A stretch of DNA of 64,000 bases from Galbibacter marinus (GCF_000300875.1 NZ_AMSG01000013.1:1-64000), one strand, 5' to 3'. Counted from the stretch's first letter, positions 1 through 8,783 are shown. Made by a program: numbers and translations. The notes: a model not told the origin generated them from the letters alone.

Positions 1-120
1 CATCCTAAAAGAAGGGTTAAAACTATATCGGAAGGGACTGTCGATTACAAAGAGGATGATTCAGTCTACTACGGTAGCACGTCCGTTGAAACCCGAAGCC
101 TATCTATCGCATTAGCGTAG
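1..120 (+). CDS. C-terminal end of an unidentified protein (partial)
   Basis: The first frame is open from the window edge to a TAG stop and gives the last 39 residues of a protein (starts HPKRRVKTIS, ends SLSIALA). The stop lies 21 bases before the converging stop of the response regulator gene. I do not recognise the family from this tail. It is mixed charged/polar, with no membrane segment or sorting signal visible. It could be a chance open frame, but 40 codons without a stop in AT-rich DNA that end just before a convergent gene favours a real gene end. Confidence 0.5.
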   Translation, partial: HPKRRVKTISEGTVDYKEDDSVYYGSTSVETRSLSIALA

Positions 121-141
121 ATGGGTAAGTTCATAAGGATG

Positions 142-1305
142 CTATTTCCTAGCAAATAATTTTACTTCTTCTTCACTAATTTCTACTCCACCTAAAATGA
201 TAAGTCTTTCCACAACGTTTCTGAGTTCTCGTACGTTCCCAGTCCAGTCATACTCTTGAAGCAGCTTTACGGCCTTTTCTGTAAAAACTTTAGGCACACT
301 ACCTTGCTCTTCTGCAATTTTCTTTGCAAAGTGTTCGATCAAAAGCGGAATATCATCTCTTCTCTGGTTTAAAGAAGGAACATCAATTAGAATAACTGCT
401 AATCTGTGATAGAGGTCCTCACGGAAAGCACCTGCAGCAATTTCTTTCTTTAAGTCTTTATTTGTGGCTGCAATTACCCGTACATTAACACTGATATCCT
501 TGTCACTACCTACTCTCGATATTTTATTTTCCTGTAGAGCTCTTAAGACCTTTGCTTGGGCAGATAGACTCATGTCTCCAATTTCATCTAAAAATAGGGT
601 ACCTCCATTGGCAGCCTCAAATTTACCTGCTCTATCTTTAACTGCTGATGTAAACGCCCCTTTGATATGACCAAAAAGTTCGCTTTCTATAAGTTCAGAT
701 GGAATGGCAGCACAATTGACCTCGATCATAGGTTTTTTAGAGCGCTCACTCTTTTCGTGAATCCAGTGGGCTACTAACTCCTTACCAGTTCCATTAGGCC
801 CGGTGATCATCACTCTAGCCTCCGTTGGAGCAACCTTTTCAATGATTTCAATGATGAAAGAAATTTCTTTGCTTTCCCCAATCATCTGGTAATTTTTACT
901 AACCTTCTTTTTGAGTCTTTTATTTTCACTAACCAAAGCATTTCGATCCAAGGCGTTGCGAACTGTATTGAGCAAGCGGTTAAGATCAGGTGGCTTAGAA
1001 ATATAATCAAAGGCTCCGTAACGCATCGTATGGACTGCAGTTTCTAGGTCACCATGCCCGGAAATCATCACAAAGGGTATCTCTGGTTTTATTTTCTTTG
1101 AAGCTTGAAGCACTTCTACACCATCCATTTTTGGCATTTTGATATCGCAAATCACCAAGTCAAAGTCTTCCTTTTTCAGGAGTTCCATGGCCTTCAAGCC
1201 ATCTTCAGCCTCACTGAGTTGGTAGGAATCATTCTCCTCAGATAATATCTTTATAAGGACTCTACGAATCGCAGCTTCATCTTCGACCACTAATATCTTT
1301 GACAT
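142..1305 (-). CDS. Sigma-54-type response regulator (NtrC class) lacking a DNA-binding domain
   Basis: Two-component response regulator with a sigma-54 activator ATPase. Receiver domain at residues 1-120 has phosphoacceptor Asp54 (CDIKMP) and switch Lys104. The AAA+ domain (about 140-370) has Walker A GPNGTGKE (169-176), Walker B GGTLFLDE (234-241), candidate arginine fingers in FREDLYHR (294-301) and the sensor II motif GNVREL (356-361). The sigma-54-contact loop is GAFTSA (216-221), not the canonical GAFTGA. The protein ends at residue 387 right after the AAA+ domain; family members usually continue about 60 residues into a Fis-type helix-turn-helix, absent here. No histidine kinase gene is adjacent, so it is an orphan regulator. 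ATG start; acts in the cytoplasm. Confidence 0.93.
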   Translation of the reverse strand: MSKILVVEDEAAIRRVLIKILSEENDSYQLSEAEDGLKAMELLKKEDFDLVICDIKMPKMDGVEVLQASKKIKPEIPFVMISGHGDLETAVHTMRYGAFDYISKPPDLNRLLNTVRNALDRNALVSENKRLKKKVSKNYQMIGESKEISFIIEIIEKVAPTEARVMITGPNGTGKELVAHWIHEKSERSKKPMIEVNCAAIPSELIESELFGHIKGAFTSAVKDRAGKFEAANGGTLFLDEIGDMSLSAQAKVLRALQENKISRVGSDKDISVNVRVIAATNKDLKKEIAAGAFREDLYHRLAVILIDVPSLNQRRDDIPLLIEHFAKKIAEEQGSVPKVFTEKAVKLLQEYDWTGNVRELRNVVERLIILGGVEISEEEVKLFARK

Positions 1306-1378
1306 GCGTATAATTTAAAATTTCAACACCTACGAAGGTAGCATTCTTTTACAAATACACCATAACAAAAGCTCTGAT

Positions 1379-1393
1379 CAGGAATTATTCCTG
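1379..1393. promoter_or_regulatory. Small palindrome upstream of the response regulator
   Basis: CAGGAAT, one base, ATTCCTG: a perfect 7-bp inverted repeat in the 94 bases between the ABC permease stop and the response-regulator ATG. It has no T-run, so it looks more like a protein-binding site than a terminator. It could be chance. Confidence 0.25.
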
Positions 1394-1399
1394 GAATTC

Positions 1400-2734
1400 T
1401 TAATATCTAAGCCATTTATAAAGTTCCTTATAAGAAGGTTTCTTACCATACATTAAAATCCCTACTCTATATATTTTGGCTGCTAACCAAACGATTAGTA
1501 AAAAGGTAATCATTAGGATAACGATAGATGTAATAAGTTGCCACCAAGGCACCCCTCCATCACCTATTCCATTGGGCAAACGCATCATCATAACAATTGG
1601 AGATGTTAAAGGAAATAGCGAAAAGCCAACAGCAATTGGTCCATTGGGATTATCAAACACAGAAATAAAACCAACATAAATGGCCAGCATCAAAGGAGTT
1701 ATTACTGGAAAAACAAATTGCTGTGTATCTGTTTCATTATCTACCGCTGCACCTATAGCTGCATAAATAGAGCTGTAAATCAGATACCCTAATGAAAAGT
1801 ACAATATAAAAGACACCACAAGAGTAACCCATGGAATTTGTACAAGCTCATTGATGTATAGTTGTAAGGTATCTTTGGAAGCAGAAGCCTCTAAGGTTTC
1901 TATTGCTCCATTGGAGATATTGGCTTGGTGATTTATTACATCAAACTCTATACCCATAAAAGATAACATTACATAAGATAAAAGTCCCGCTGAGATAATC
2001 CAAATCACGAACTGAGTTATACCAGCAAGAGAAGTACCGACAATTTTACCTAACATTAATTGAAATGGTTTCACAGAAGAAATAATTACTTCAATGATTC
2101 GGGAGGTTTTCTCTTCAATTACGCTACGCATTACAAAAGCCCCGTAGATGATAATAAACATCATTATAAGATAGCCGAACCCACCTCCGATAATCGCTTT
2201 GATCTCAGAAATTCCTTTGACATTTTTTTGACCGCTAAAATTAACAATGTTCATTTCGAACCTTTGATTTAGCTTTTTTATTCCCTGTGGTGATATCTCC
2301 AATTCCTTTAATTTCTCATCACGTATGCGATGCTGGATCCGCTGTTCTAAAGAGGACAGAAAGTCTAAACCAGGAGACACTTTGGTGTAAAAGGTGATTT
2401 GATCCGCTACATCATCAATATGTGTCCCTGTTGGAATATAAAGCAATCCGTAGAAGCCCAATTGGTTTACCGAATCTAGGGCCGTTTGAAGTTTTATATC
2501 TTTAAATTCGACATAATTCTCCTGAACACTACTCTGAAAATGATAGTCGAAAAAAGAGCTTTCATCTAAAACGGCTATAACACGCTTATCATCGCTATTT
2601 ACCTTAGCCAGATAAACCACTAGAGCAATCATTCCTACAATCAAAACAGGACTAAGAACGGTTAGCACAATAAATGACTTATTTCTAACCTTTGCCAAAT
2701 ATTCTCGTTTGATAATCAATAAGAGCTTATCCAT
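1400..2734 (-). CDS. ABC transporter permease, NatB/ABC-2 exporter type
   Basis: Membrane subunit of an ABC-2 type exporter, paired with the ATPase just upstream. The 444 residues start with a basic cytoplasmic segment (KREYLAKVRNKSF) and a first transmembrane helix (about 20-42). A large extracytoplasmic region follows to about 180, then some five more helices (about 185-425). RSVIEEKTSRIIEVIISSVKP, just after the second helix, is the conserved coupling region of the NatB/YhaP-like family. The start overlaps the ATPase end by 8 bp, so the two are co-translated. The substrate is unknown; NatAB homologues export sodium, and others handle peptides or drugs. Confidence 0.9.
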   Translation of the reverse strand: MDKLLLIIKREYLAKVRNKSFIVLTVLSPVLIVGMIALVVYLAKVNSDDKRVIAVLDESSFFDYHFQSSVQENYVEFKDIKLQTALDSVNQLGFYGLLYIPTGTHIDDVADQITFYTKVSPGLDFLSSLEQRIQHRIRDEKLKELEISPQGIKKLNQRFEMNIVNFSGQKNVKGISEIKAIIGGGFGYLIMMFIIIYGAFVMRSVIEEKTSRIIEVIISSVKPFQLMLGKIVGTSLAGITQFVIWIISAGLLSYVMLSFMGIEFDVINHQANISNGAIETLEASASKDTLQLYINELVQIPWVTLVVSFILYFSLGYLIYSSIYAAIGAAVDNETDTQQFVFPVITPLMLAIYVGFISVFDNPNGPIAVGFSLFPLTSPIVMMMRLPNGIGDGGVPWWQLITSIVILMITFLLIVWLAAKIYRVGILMYGKKPSYKELYKWLRY

Positions 2735-3662
2735 TTACGTTGTCCTTTACAAATTCGATAAAAATTTCGTTAACTGTTGGAACAACCTCTACAAAATGAC
2801 TTACCATTCCAAGGCTAGTCAAATAATGTAGTAGATCGTTGGGAGAGTCCTTGTCATTGAGTTTTACTCGTAAACTAGAAGCACCATCAAAGGATTTGAA
2901 CTCCCCAGGGCTTACGCTAAACTTCTGTGCGAGTTGTTGCTCTAATTCAGATTGATTTTCACAATGAATACCGATCTCATATGTGCCGCTTTTAAAACTT
3001 CGCTTGATATCGACGAGTTTACCATCAAGAATTTTGTTCGATCGGTTTATAAGTGCTATTTGATCGCAAAGCTCCTCAACGGATTCCATGCGATGAGTGG
3101 AGAATATGATAGTTGTACCCTGTTGGTTAAGCCTTAAAATTTCATCCTTTATAAGATTAGCATTAATAGGATCAAAACCGCTAAAAGGTTCATCAAATAT
3201 TAGTAATTCAGGTTCGTGGAGTACAGTAACTACAAACTGAATCTTCTGGGCCATCCCTTTGGATAATTCTTGGATTTTCTTATCCCACCAATGCCCTATA
3301 TCCAACCGGTCGAACCAATAATGTAACTTTTCTTTAGCTTGGGCTTTGGACATTCCTTTGAGTTGTGCTAGATAAAGCGCTTGCTCTCCTACTTTCATGC
3401 TCTTATACAGTCCACGCTCCTCTGGTAAGTAGCCTATAGATTGGATATGCTTTTGATTAAGCGGTGCATTGTCAAAAATCACTCTACCACTATCAGGGTA
3501 AGTAATTTGATTAATGATACGTATCAAGGTTGTTTTACCTGCGCCATTGGGCCCTAAAAGACCAAAAATAGATCCTTTAGGAATTTCCAAGGAAACATTA
3601 TTGAGCGCAGTAAAGTTACCATAAGACTTAGATACGTTTTCGACAACCAATAAATTTGGCAT
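2727..3662 (-). CDS. ABC transporter ATP-binding protein, NatA type
   Basis: ATPase that drives the permease encoded immediately downstream. Residues 5-210 form a complete nucleotide-binding domain: Walker A GPNGAGKTT (37-45), signature LSKGMAQ (133-139), Walker B LLIFDEP (153-159) and H-loop His190. Residues 215-311 are a C-terminal extension of the kind seen in NatA/CcmA-like exporters (DUF4162 type). The 8-bp overlap with the permease gene indicates one transcript. A terminator-like hairpin for dnaJ lies upstream, so this pair is probably transcribed separately from grpE-dnaJ. Confidence 0.93.
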   Translation of the reverse strand: MPNLLVVENVSKSYGNFTALNNVSLEIPKGSIFGLLGPNGAGKTTLIRIINQITYPDSGRVIFDNAPLNQKHIQSIGYLPEERGLYKSMKVGEQALYLAQLKGMSKAQAKEKLHYWFDRLDIGHWWDKKIQELSKGMAQKIQFVVTVLHEPELLIFDEPFSGFDPINANLIKDEILRLNQQGTTIIFSTHRMESVEELCDQIALINRSNKILDGKLVDIKRSFKSGTYEIGIHCENQSELEQQLAQKFSVSPGEFKSFDGASSLRVKLNDKDSPNDLLHYLTSLGMVSHFVEVVPTVNEIFIEFVKDNVNG

Positions 3663-3705
3663 TTACATCAGGTTTTAGTTGAATACTTTTTTGCTAAAAT
3701 AAAAA

Positions 3706-3733
3706 CCCACCCTTAAAAAATATCAAGGATGGG
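3706..3733 (-). terminator. Rho-independent terminator of grpE-dnaJ
   Basis: Read on the minus strand: arm CCCATCCTT, 10-base loop, arm AAGGGTGGG (one G-U pair), then a run of five T. It lies 92 bases past the dnaJ stop and ahead of the ABC transporter genes, which fits an operon boundary. Confidence 0.8.
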
Positions 3734-3824
3734 AAAAAATTGCTATGAAAAAGAAAAAATTAACACTAGGTTAGAACCAGTGTGATTGCAAAGATATGTT
3801 TTTTTATAAAACACAAAAGTTAAA

Positions 3825-4952
3825 TTAAGAAAACATATCCTTTACTTTTTCAAAAAACGATTTATCACTCTTTTCCGGATGAGGAGTGAAGTTATCATCT
3901 CCCATCATACTCTCGAAAAATTCGCGTTGTTCTTTATTTAAGGTTTTTGGTGTCCATACATTTATATGTACTAATAAGTCACCACTTCCATAACCATTAA
4001 TGCTTGGAATTCCTTTGCCTTTTAACCTTAAGATTTTTCCAGACTGAATTCCTTCTTCTAGTTTAATTCTGACTTTACCAGAGACAGTGTCTATTTCTTT
4101 AGATGTCCCCAAGACAGCCTCCGCTATACTAATGTACAAATCGAAATGCAAATTATCGCCTTCACGTTTTAAAGTAGGATGATCAAGCTCTTCTATCAGC
4201 ACCAAAAGATCACCAGGGATACCATTATTTCCTGGAGCACCATTTCCTTTACCAGTAACTTTAAGTTGCATTCCATCAACCACTCCTCCTGGAATCTTTA
4301 TAGAAACGGTTTCTTCTTGAACCACCATTCCATGTGCATCAGCTTCAGCTGGCTTTTTATCTATAATTTGACCTACACCACCACAGCTAGTACAGCTTGC
4401 TGCGGTTTGCATTCTACCTAATATTGTATTAGTAACACGAGTAACTTGCCCTGTTCCCTGACATGTTGGACACGTTTTGAAAGTAACTCCATCGGCTTGT
4501 ACTTTACGTCGAACTTTAACCTTTTTCTCAACACCGTTAGCAACTTCCTCAAGACTCAGTTTGACACGTATACGAAGGTTACTTCCTTTGACATGTCCCC
4601 TTGCTCCTCCTCCAAAGCCAGAGAATCCTCCAAATCCACCTCCACCGAAGGCGCTTCCGAAGATATCACCAAATTGACTAAAGATGTCGTCCATGTTCAT
4701 TCCACCGCCGCCGTATCCGCCGCCGCCGCCTTCAAAGGCTGCATGACCATATTGGTCATAACGCTGTTTTTTGGCAGGGTCGCTTAAAACCTCATAGGCC
4801 TCTGCGGCTTTTTTAAACATATCCTCCGCTTCTTTATTCCCTGGATTTTTATCTGGGTGATACTTAATAGCTTGTTTACGGTAGGCTTTTTTAATTTCAG
4901 CAGCAGTTGCTCCTTTGTCAACTCCTAATATTTCGTAAAAATCTTGCTTCAT
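3825..4952 (-). CDS. dnaJ: Chaperone DnaJ with one of two zinc centres missing
   Basis: Hsp40 co-chaperone that delivers substrates to DnaK and stimulates its ATPase. J domain at 1-70 with the HPD motif at 32-34; Gly/Phe-rich linker about 74-118; zinc-binding insert and C-terminal substrate domains to residue 375. Classical DnaJ has four CxxCxGxG repeats. Here only repeats 2 and 3 remain (CPTCQGTG at 161 and CTSCGGVG at 187). The places of repeats 1 and 4 read VQADGVTF and EADAHGMV with no cysteine. One zinc ion, formed by the two retained motifs, should still bind. I recall this arrangement from other Flavobacteriia. The gene follows grpE by 69 bases in one operon. Confidence 0.96.
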   Translation of the reverse strand: MKQDFYEILGVDKGATAAEIKKAYRKQAIKYHPDKNPGNKEAEDMFKKAAEAYEVLSDPAKKQRYDQYGHAAFEGGGGGYGGGGMNMDDIFSQFGDIFGSAFGGGGFGGFSGFGGGARGHVKGSNLRIRVKLSLEEVANGVEKKVKVRRKVQADGVTFKTCPTCQGTGQVTRVTNTILGRMQTAASCTSCGGVGQIIDKKPAEADAHGMVVQEETVSIKIPGGVVDGMQLKVTGKGNGAPGNNGIPGDLLVLIEELDHPTLKREGDNLHFDLYISIAEAVLGTSKEIDTVSGKVRIKLEEGIQSGKILRLKGKGIPSINGYGSGDLLVHINVWTPKTLNKEQREFFESMMGDDNFTPHPEKSDKSFFEKVKDMFS

Positions 4953-5021
4953 GTAATTCTAAGTGTAGAAAGTTTAAACTTCCGTTAGTTAAAATTGTCA
5001 GGGACTAAACTGACAAAACGT

Positions 5022-5594
5022 CTATTGCTGTCCTACGACAACCTTTGGATGACGAATAATTTTATCGCTTAAGGTATATCCCTTCTCAATAACATCAACA
5101 ATTTTCCCTTTTAAATCTTCACTTGGAGCTGGGATTTGAGTGATAGCATCGTGAATTTCCGCATCAAAATTATCACCTGCAGCCGCCTCAATTTCAGAGA
5201 GTCCTTGACTTCCAAGAACAGTCTTCATTTTTTGGCGAATAAGTTCAACTCCTTTTAACAACTCCTTCTCCTTTGTTTTTGAAATTTCAGACATAGCTCT
5301 ATCAAAATCATCTAGCACAGGCAAAAGAGAGGACATAATATCTTGACCTGCTGTTTTAAACAATTCGATACGTTCTTTAGCGGTACGTCTCTTGTAGTTT
5401 TCAAATTCTGCGAAAAGTCTTAAAAATTTATCCTTTTCTATGGCCATTTCAGCTTCTAACTTTTCCAATTCACTTGGACCTTCATTTACTTCATCCTTTT
5501 GATCAACAGCAGCTTCCGTTTCTGGATTTTGTTGCTCCTTCTCCATTCCGTTTTCTGAGATGGGCTCCTTATTTATATCTTCTTTCTTTGACAT
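5022..5594 (-). CDS. grpE: Nucleotide exchange factor GrpE
   Basis: Co-chaperone that releases ADP from DnaK. The acidic, disordered N-terminus (about 1-50) is followed by a long coiled coil (about 40-95), including RLFAEFENYKRRTAKE, a hallmark of GrpE, and a C-terminal beta domain (about 130-190) ending in RHPKVVVG. The 190-residue length is normal. It precedes dnaJ in one operon; no dnaK or hrcA gene is in the window. The promoter is overlapped by a strong inverted repeat (5627-5650), suggesting repression under non-stress conditions. Confidence 0.96.
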   Translation of the reverse strand: MSKKEDINKEPISENGMEKEQQNPETEAAVDQKDEVNEGPSELEKLEAEMAIEKDKFLRLFAEFENYKRRTAKERIELFKTAGQDIMSSLLPVLDDFDRAMSEISKTKEKELLKGVELIRQKMKTVLGSQGLSEIEAAAGDNFDAEIHDAITQIPAPSEDLKGKIVDVIEKGYTLSDKIIRHPKVVVGQQ

Positions 5595-5626
5595 TGCTCT
5601 AATTGAATAATATTTATCTGCAATTC

Positions 5627-5650
5627 AATTGGCAAAAGTATTGCCAATTC
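5627..5650. promoter_or_regulatory. Inverted-repeat operator over the grpE-dnaJ promoter
   Basis: Perfect 9-bp inverted repeat AATTGGCAA / TTGCCAATT with a 6-bp spacer, 33 bases ahead of the grpE ATG. It covers the TACTTTTG element of the grpE promoter. It does not match the CIRCE element of HrcA (TTAGCACTC arms). The position on the core promoter suggests a repressor site. Confidence 0.6.
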
Positions 5651-5665
5651 TCTAAAAATGTCAAA
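5633..5665 (-). promoter_or_regulatory. Flavobacterial-type promoter of grpE-dnaJ
   Basis: On the minus strand TTG (5665-5663), 22 bases, then TACTTTTG (5640-5633). This matches the Bacteroidota consensus TTG-N(about 19)-TANNTTTG, about 39 bases upstream of the grpE ATG. Confidence 0.6.
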
Positions 5666-5753
5666 ATGTCACCAAAAAAATTCTCAAAAAATATTTCTAA
5701 CCAATGTACTTATATTTTATATTTTTACTTTCTAAATCTAAAAAACAACAATC

Positions 5754-6425
5754 ATGAAAAAAGCATTTATCACCCTACCACTAGTGGCTTGTATGGTATT
5801 CTTTACCGCTTGTAAGAGTGACAACAAAAATCAGACAAACGCCAAAGAAGCAGAGGCTGTTTCACAAATGAGCGCTGAGGCTATAAAGTATAAGATTAAC
5901 GCCGATCAAAGTACTATTGATTGGAAAGGCTCTAAACCTACAGGAACCCACACAGGTACTATCTCCATCGAATCTGGAGTAGTTACCATCAAAGATGGTG
6001 TAATTGAAAGTGGAAATTTTCTAATCGACATGAATTCCATTAATGTAACTGACTTAAAAGCCGGTGAAGGAAAAGAAAATTTAGAAGCACACCTAAAAGG
6101 CACTGCTGAAGGTAAAGAGGATCACTTCTTTAATGTTCAAGAACACCCAACAGCTTACTTCGAGGTAACCTCAAGCCAAGAAAAGGAAGGAAAAACCATC
6201 TTAAGTGGAAACTTAACAATCAAGGATATTAAGAAAAATGTATCGTTTCCTGTTAGTATTACAGAAGATGCTGAAGCAATTACTTTAACATCTGAATCAT
6301 TTACCATAGACAGAACCCAGTGGAATGTCAACTATGGATCTAAAAGCGTTTTTGATGATCTAGGAGACAAATTTGTCAACGATGAAATTGAACTTGTGGT
6401 GACTGTAAAAGGAAATAAAGCTTAA
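5754..6425 (+). CDS. YceI-family lipoprotein
   Basis: YceI proteins are lipocalin-like barrels that bind isoprenoid-type lipids in the periplasm; the ligand here is unknown. Residues 1-20 are a lipoprotein signal (MKKAFITLPL, lipobox FTAC with the modified Cys20). A polar linker follows, then the YceI domain (about 47-222) with typical strands such as YKINADQSTIDWKG, the central GNLTIKDIKKNVSFPV, and the FTIDRTQWNVNYGS motif near the end. It stands alone on the plus strand between grpE and a convergent epimerase. Its terminator lies inside the end of that convergent gene. Confidence 0.93.
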   Translation: MKKAFITLPLVACMVFFTACKSDNKNQTNAKEAEAVSQMSAEAIKYKINADQSTIDWKGSKPTGTHTGTISIESGVVTIKDGVIESGNFLIDMNSINVTDLKAGEGKENLEAHLKGTAEGKEDHFFNVQEHPTAYFEVTSSQEKEGKTILSGNLTIKDIKKNVSFPVSITEDAEAITLTSESFTIDRTQWNVNYGSKSVFDDLGDKFVNDEIELVVTVKGNKA

Positions 6426-6450
6426 AAAAAGCAGTATTCAAAATAATATA

Positions 6451-7389
6451 CTAAGCCAATTCTTCTAAGAGTTGGCTTTTTTCTTGCGATAAAGCATCCT
6501 TTAAAGCGGGCTTAAGGTTAGTGTAGTAAAAGTCATAACCCTGTTCTTCTATTTTCTTCGAACTCACACGCTGGCTACCCCATAAAAGCGAGGCCCGTTC
6601 TCCAATAAACAATTTCAACAAAACCACAGGAACTGCTGGTAAAACTATTGGCTTACCCATTGCACAGGCCAGCTCTCGAGTTAATTTTAAATTACTTACT
6701 GGATTAGGTGCAACTCCATTATATATACCGTCGAGTTGATTGTCGATACAAAACAAATAAATCGAGGCAATATCATGAATTTGGATCCAGCTTACCCATT
6801 GTTCTCCAGAACCAATAACAGTACCAAGATATTTGGCTGTCATTCCTCTCATTTTACCTAAAGCGCCACCTGATTCGGACAATACCAATCCCGTTCTTAT
6901 AATAGCAACTGGAAACCTGTGATTTTCTTTTATATTTTGTGCCTCGCGCTCCCAACTTTGTACCACCGTACCTAAAAAATCATTACTGAACTCTTTCTCA
7001 TCTTCTTCATAATAATTAGTGAAGGAATGCGGATAAATACCAATTGCGGAAGCTGTAGCAAAGGCTTTTATTTTATGGTTCTTAGGAATGCTTTTATTGA
7101 GAAGTTCAAGTGATCTTACGCGGCTGTTGAGAATTTTCTTTTTTCGAAATAAGGTCCATGGAGCTGCAATACTTTCTCCAGCAAGATTGATAATAGCATC
7201 CACATTTGAAAAGCATTCTATATCAATGTCATTTTTTGCAGGATTCCAATAAAAACCTTTGTAATTGTCTTGATTAGAAAGTTTGGATTTATCAGTAGTC
7301 AAAAAATGAACTACATCACCTCTATGATGACATAGCTTGGTAATTTGTTGACCAATTAAGCCACTAGCTCCTGCAATTAAAATTCTCAT
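6451..7389 (-). CDS. TIGR01777-family NAD(P)-dependent epimerase/dehydratase (YfcH-like)
   Basis: Extended short-chain dehydrogenase of unknown substrate. The N-terminal Rossmann fold starts MRILIAGASGLIG with the dinucleotide motif GASGLIG at 7-13. DAIINLAGESIA (about 84-95) is the family signature. SAIGIYPHS (about 113-121) holds a Tyr but not the usual YxxxK pair, as is common in this family. The C-terminal DUF1731-like part (about 260-312) contains GERASLLWGSQRVSSKK. The 312-residue length is typical. It is a single gene, 121 bases downstream of mnmD on the same strand. Confidence 0.88.
   Translation of the reverse strand: MRILIAGASGLIGQQITKLCHHRGDVVHFLTTDKSKLSNQDNYKGFYWNPAKNDIDIECFSNVDAIINLAGESIAAPWTLFRKKKILNSRVRSLELLNKSIPKNHKIKAFATASAIGIYPHSFTNYYEEDEKEFSNDFLGTVVQSWEREAQNIKENHRFPVAIIRTGLVLSESGGALGKMRGMTAKYLGTVIGSGEQWVSWIQIHDIASIYLFCIDNQLDGIYNGVAPNPVSNLKLTRELACAMGKPIVLPAVPVVLLKLFIGERASLLWGSQRVSSKKIEEQGYDFYYTNLKPALKDALSQEKSQLLEELA
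6453..6482 (+). terminator. Terminator of the yceI gene, inside the end of the opposite gene
   Basis: Arms AAGCCAATTCT and AGAGTTGGCTT (11 pairs, one G-U) with loop TCTA, running straight into six T. The hairpin DNA also encodes the last residues (about KSQLLEELA) of the converging epimerase gene. Confidence 0.8.
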
Positions 7390-7510
7390 CTCACTGTCGT
7401 ATTGCTATTTAAAAACCAAAATTAGCCAATATATACAGTATCCCATCGATGATTAAATAAGCTTTAACAATTAAATTATAGATATTTAACACTATAAGAA
7501 AGGAAGTGTC

Positions 7511-8185
7511 CTACTTTTTAACAGCTCTTAACATTTCTCGCTTCCCCGGAGGTCCAGGGAGCTTTTCAACTAAAAACCCTACCTCAAGCATGGCCCTACG
7601 AACACTACCCTTAGCCGCATAAGTAACTAAAATTCCATTTTTTCCTAAAGCGTTATACATTCTCTCAAACATTGAGACATCCCATAGTTCAGGTTGAACG
7701 CGAGCTCCAAAGGCATCGAAGTAAACAAGATCAAAACCCTCACATTCATCAATGGTATGGAAAAATTGTTTGCGTTTAAAAAGGGTAAAAGAAGAGTCAA
7801 TCTGTAAATCAGTACCCCAATTGCCTTGATGCATTAGGGTAAAGGATTCGTTAAAGTCTTGAGCATCGAGCTGCTGCACGTAATTAAGTAGAGCAACCTC
7901 TTGCGGACTTACTGGATAGGCCTCCACTCCATGATAGGTGATTTGAAGACCCATTTTGAAATGTTCTAAAAAAGTTATAAAACAATTAAGACCGGTACCA
8001 AAACCTATTTCTAAAATACGTAGATCTTTCGAATTATTACTCCTGGTCCAGTGACTAAGACCGTTTTTGATAAAAACATGATAGGCTTCCTGTATCGCAC
8101 CGTGTTTAGAATGGTAATGTTCATCCCACTGCTCGAGATAGATGGTGGTTGAACCATCATTGGTATTTATGATTTCTCTTTTCAT
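7511..8185 (-). CDS. mnmD: tRNA 5-methylaminomethyl-2-thiouridine methyltransferase MnmD
   Basis: SAM-dependent enzyme that methylates the wobble uridine side chain (nm5s2U34 to mnm5s2U34) in tRNAs. It corresponds to the methyltransferase half of enterobacterial MnmC; the FAD oxidase half is absent, as in most non-proteobacteria. Visible features are EQWDEHYHSKHGAIQE near the start (18-33), the SAM-binding motif ILEIGFGTGLN (57-67), DLVYFDAFGARVQPELW in the catalytic region, and the C-terminal GPPGKREMLRA. Length 224. It lies 15 bases after the DUF4920 lipoprotein gene, probably in the same transcript. Confidence 0.92.
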   Translation of the reverse strand: MKREIINTNDGSTTIYLEQWDEHYHSKHGAIQEAYHVFIKNGLSHWTRSNNSKDLRILEIGFGTGLNCFITFLEHFKMGLQITYHGVEAYPVSPQEVALLNYVQQLDAQDFNESFTLMHQGNWGTDLQIDSSFTLFKRKQFFHTIDECEGFDLVYFDAFGARVQPELWDVSMFERMYNALGKNGILVTYAAKGSVRRAMLEVGFLVEKLPGPPGKREMLRAVKK

Positions 8186-8200
8186 TTAGAGTACCTCAGG

Positions 8201-8695
8201 TTAGTTTTTCTTAATTAGTACCCCACTCGCCTGAAAGGTATAAGTGCTTTGTGGTTGAGTAATTTTCGCTATCTCCTGCTCACTCTTTCCTGCATCCTCC
8301 GCATAATGTTGTTGGTCCTCCACTGAAACTAGATCTACAAACGCAATACCTTCAAGGATAACTTCTTCCCCAGCGATATCCTTCGGAACAAAGAATCCGT
8401 AATCCTTAAAATGTACCATCACATCTTGATCTTGATTTAAATCTAATTTCATCCAACATCCTTTCTTTTTACACACTTCGGTAACCTTGGCTGTAATTTT
8501 GGTTGAAATGGTATCACCTGGCGATAATTCTTTAAACAACTCAGTTACTTCACTCATTTCCGCATTGTCGGCCACTATAATTGTATCCCCATATATATGA
8601 TAATTCTCAGCCACTTTTAGTTTCTGTTGTTGTTTATCAACCTGGCAGGAGCCAACAAGTAAAGCGATCGAAAAAATAGAAAATAGCGTTTTCAT
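8201..8695 (-). CDS. DUF4920-family lipoprotein
   Basis: Conserved Bacteroidota envelope protein of unknown function. I start it at the ATG at 8695, because MKTLFSIFSIALLVGSC is then a lipoprotein signal with Cys17 as the lipidation site. The longer open frame to 8755 would bury this signal. The mature part (about 35-164) resembles the OB-fold-like DUF4920 family. The CKKKGCWMKL stretch has a Cys pair and a nearby Met, which could bind a metal or form a disulfide; this is inference. It is just upstream of mnmD. Confidence 0.8.
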   Translation of the reverse strand: MKTLFSIFSIALLVGSCQVDKQQQKLKVAENYHIYGDTIIVADNAEMSEVTELFKELSPGDTISTKITAKVTEVCKKKGCWMKLDLNQDQDVMVHFKDYGFFVPKDIAGEEVILEGIAFVDLVSVEDQQHYAEDAGKSEQEIAKITQPQSTYTFQASGVLIKKN

Positions 8696-8783
8696 GAGTA
8701 ACGAAATTTTGATAATTAGTAATTCAACGCAAAATAAGGCATTTTTTGCAATCACAAATCAGTAATTACATTTAATATTTTGC

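Noticed and set aside
8696-8755. N-terminal extension of the DUF4920 protein
   Set aside because: It would place 20 residues before a perfect lipoprotein signal peptide; the internal ATG at 8695 is the sensible start.
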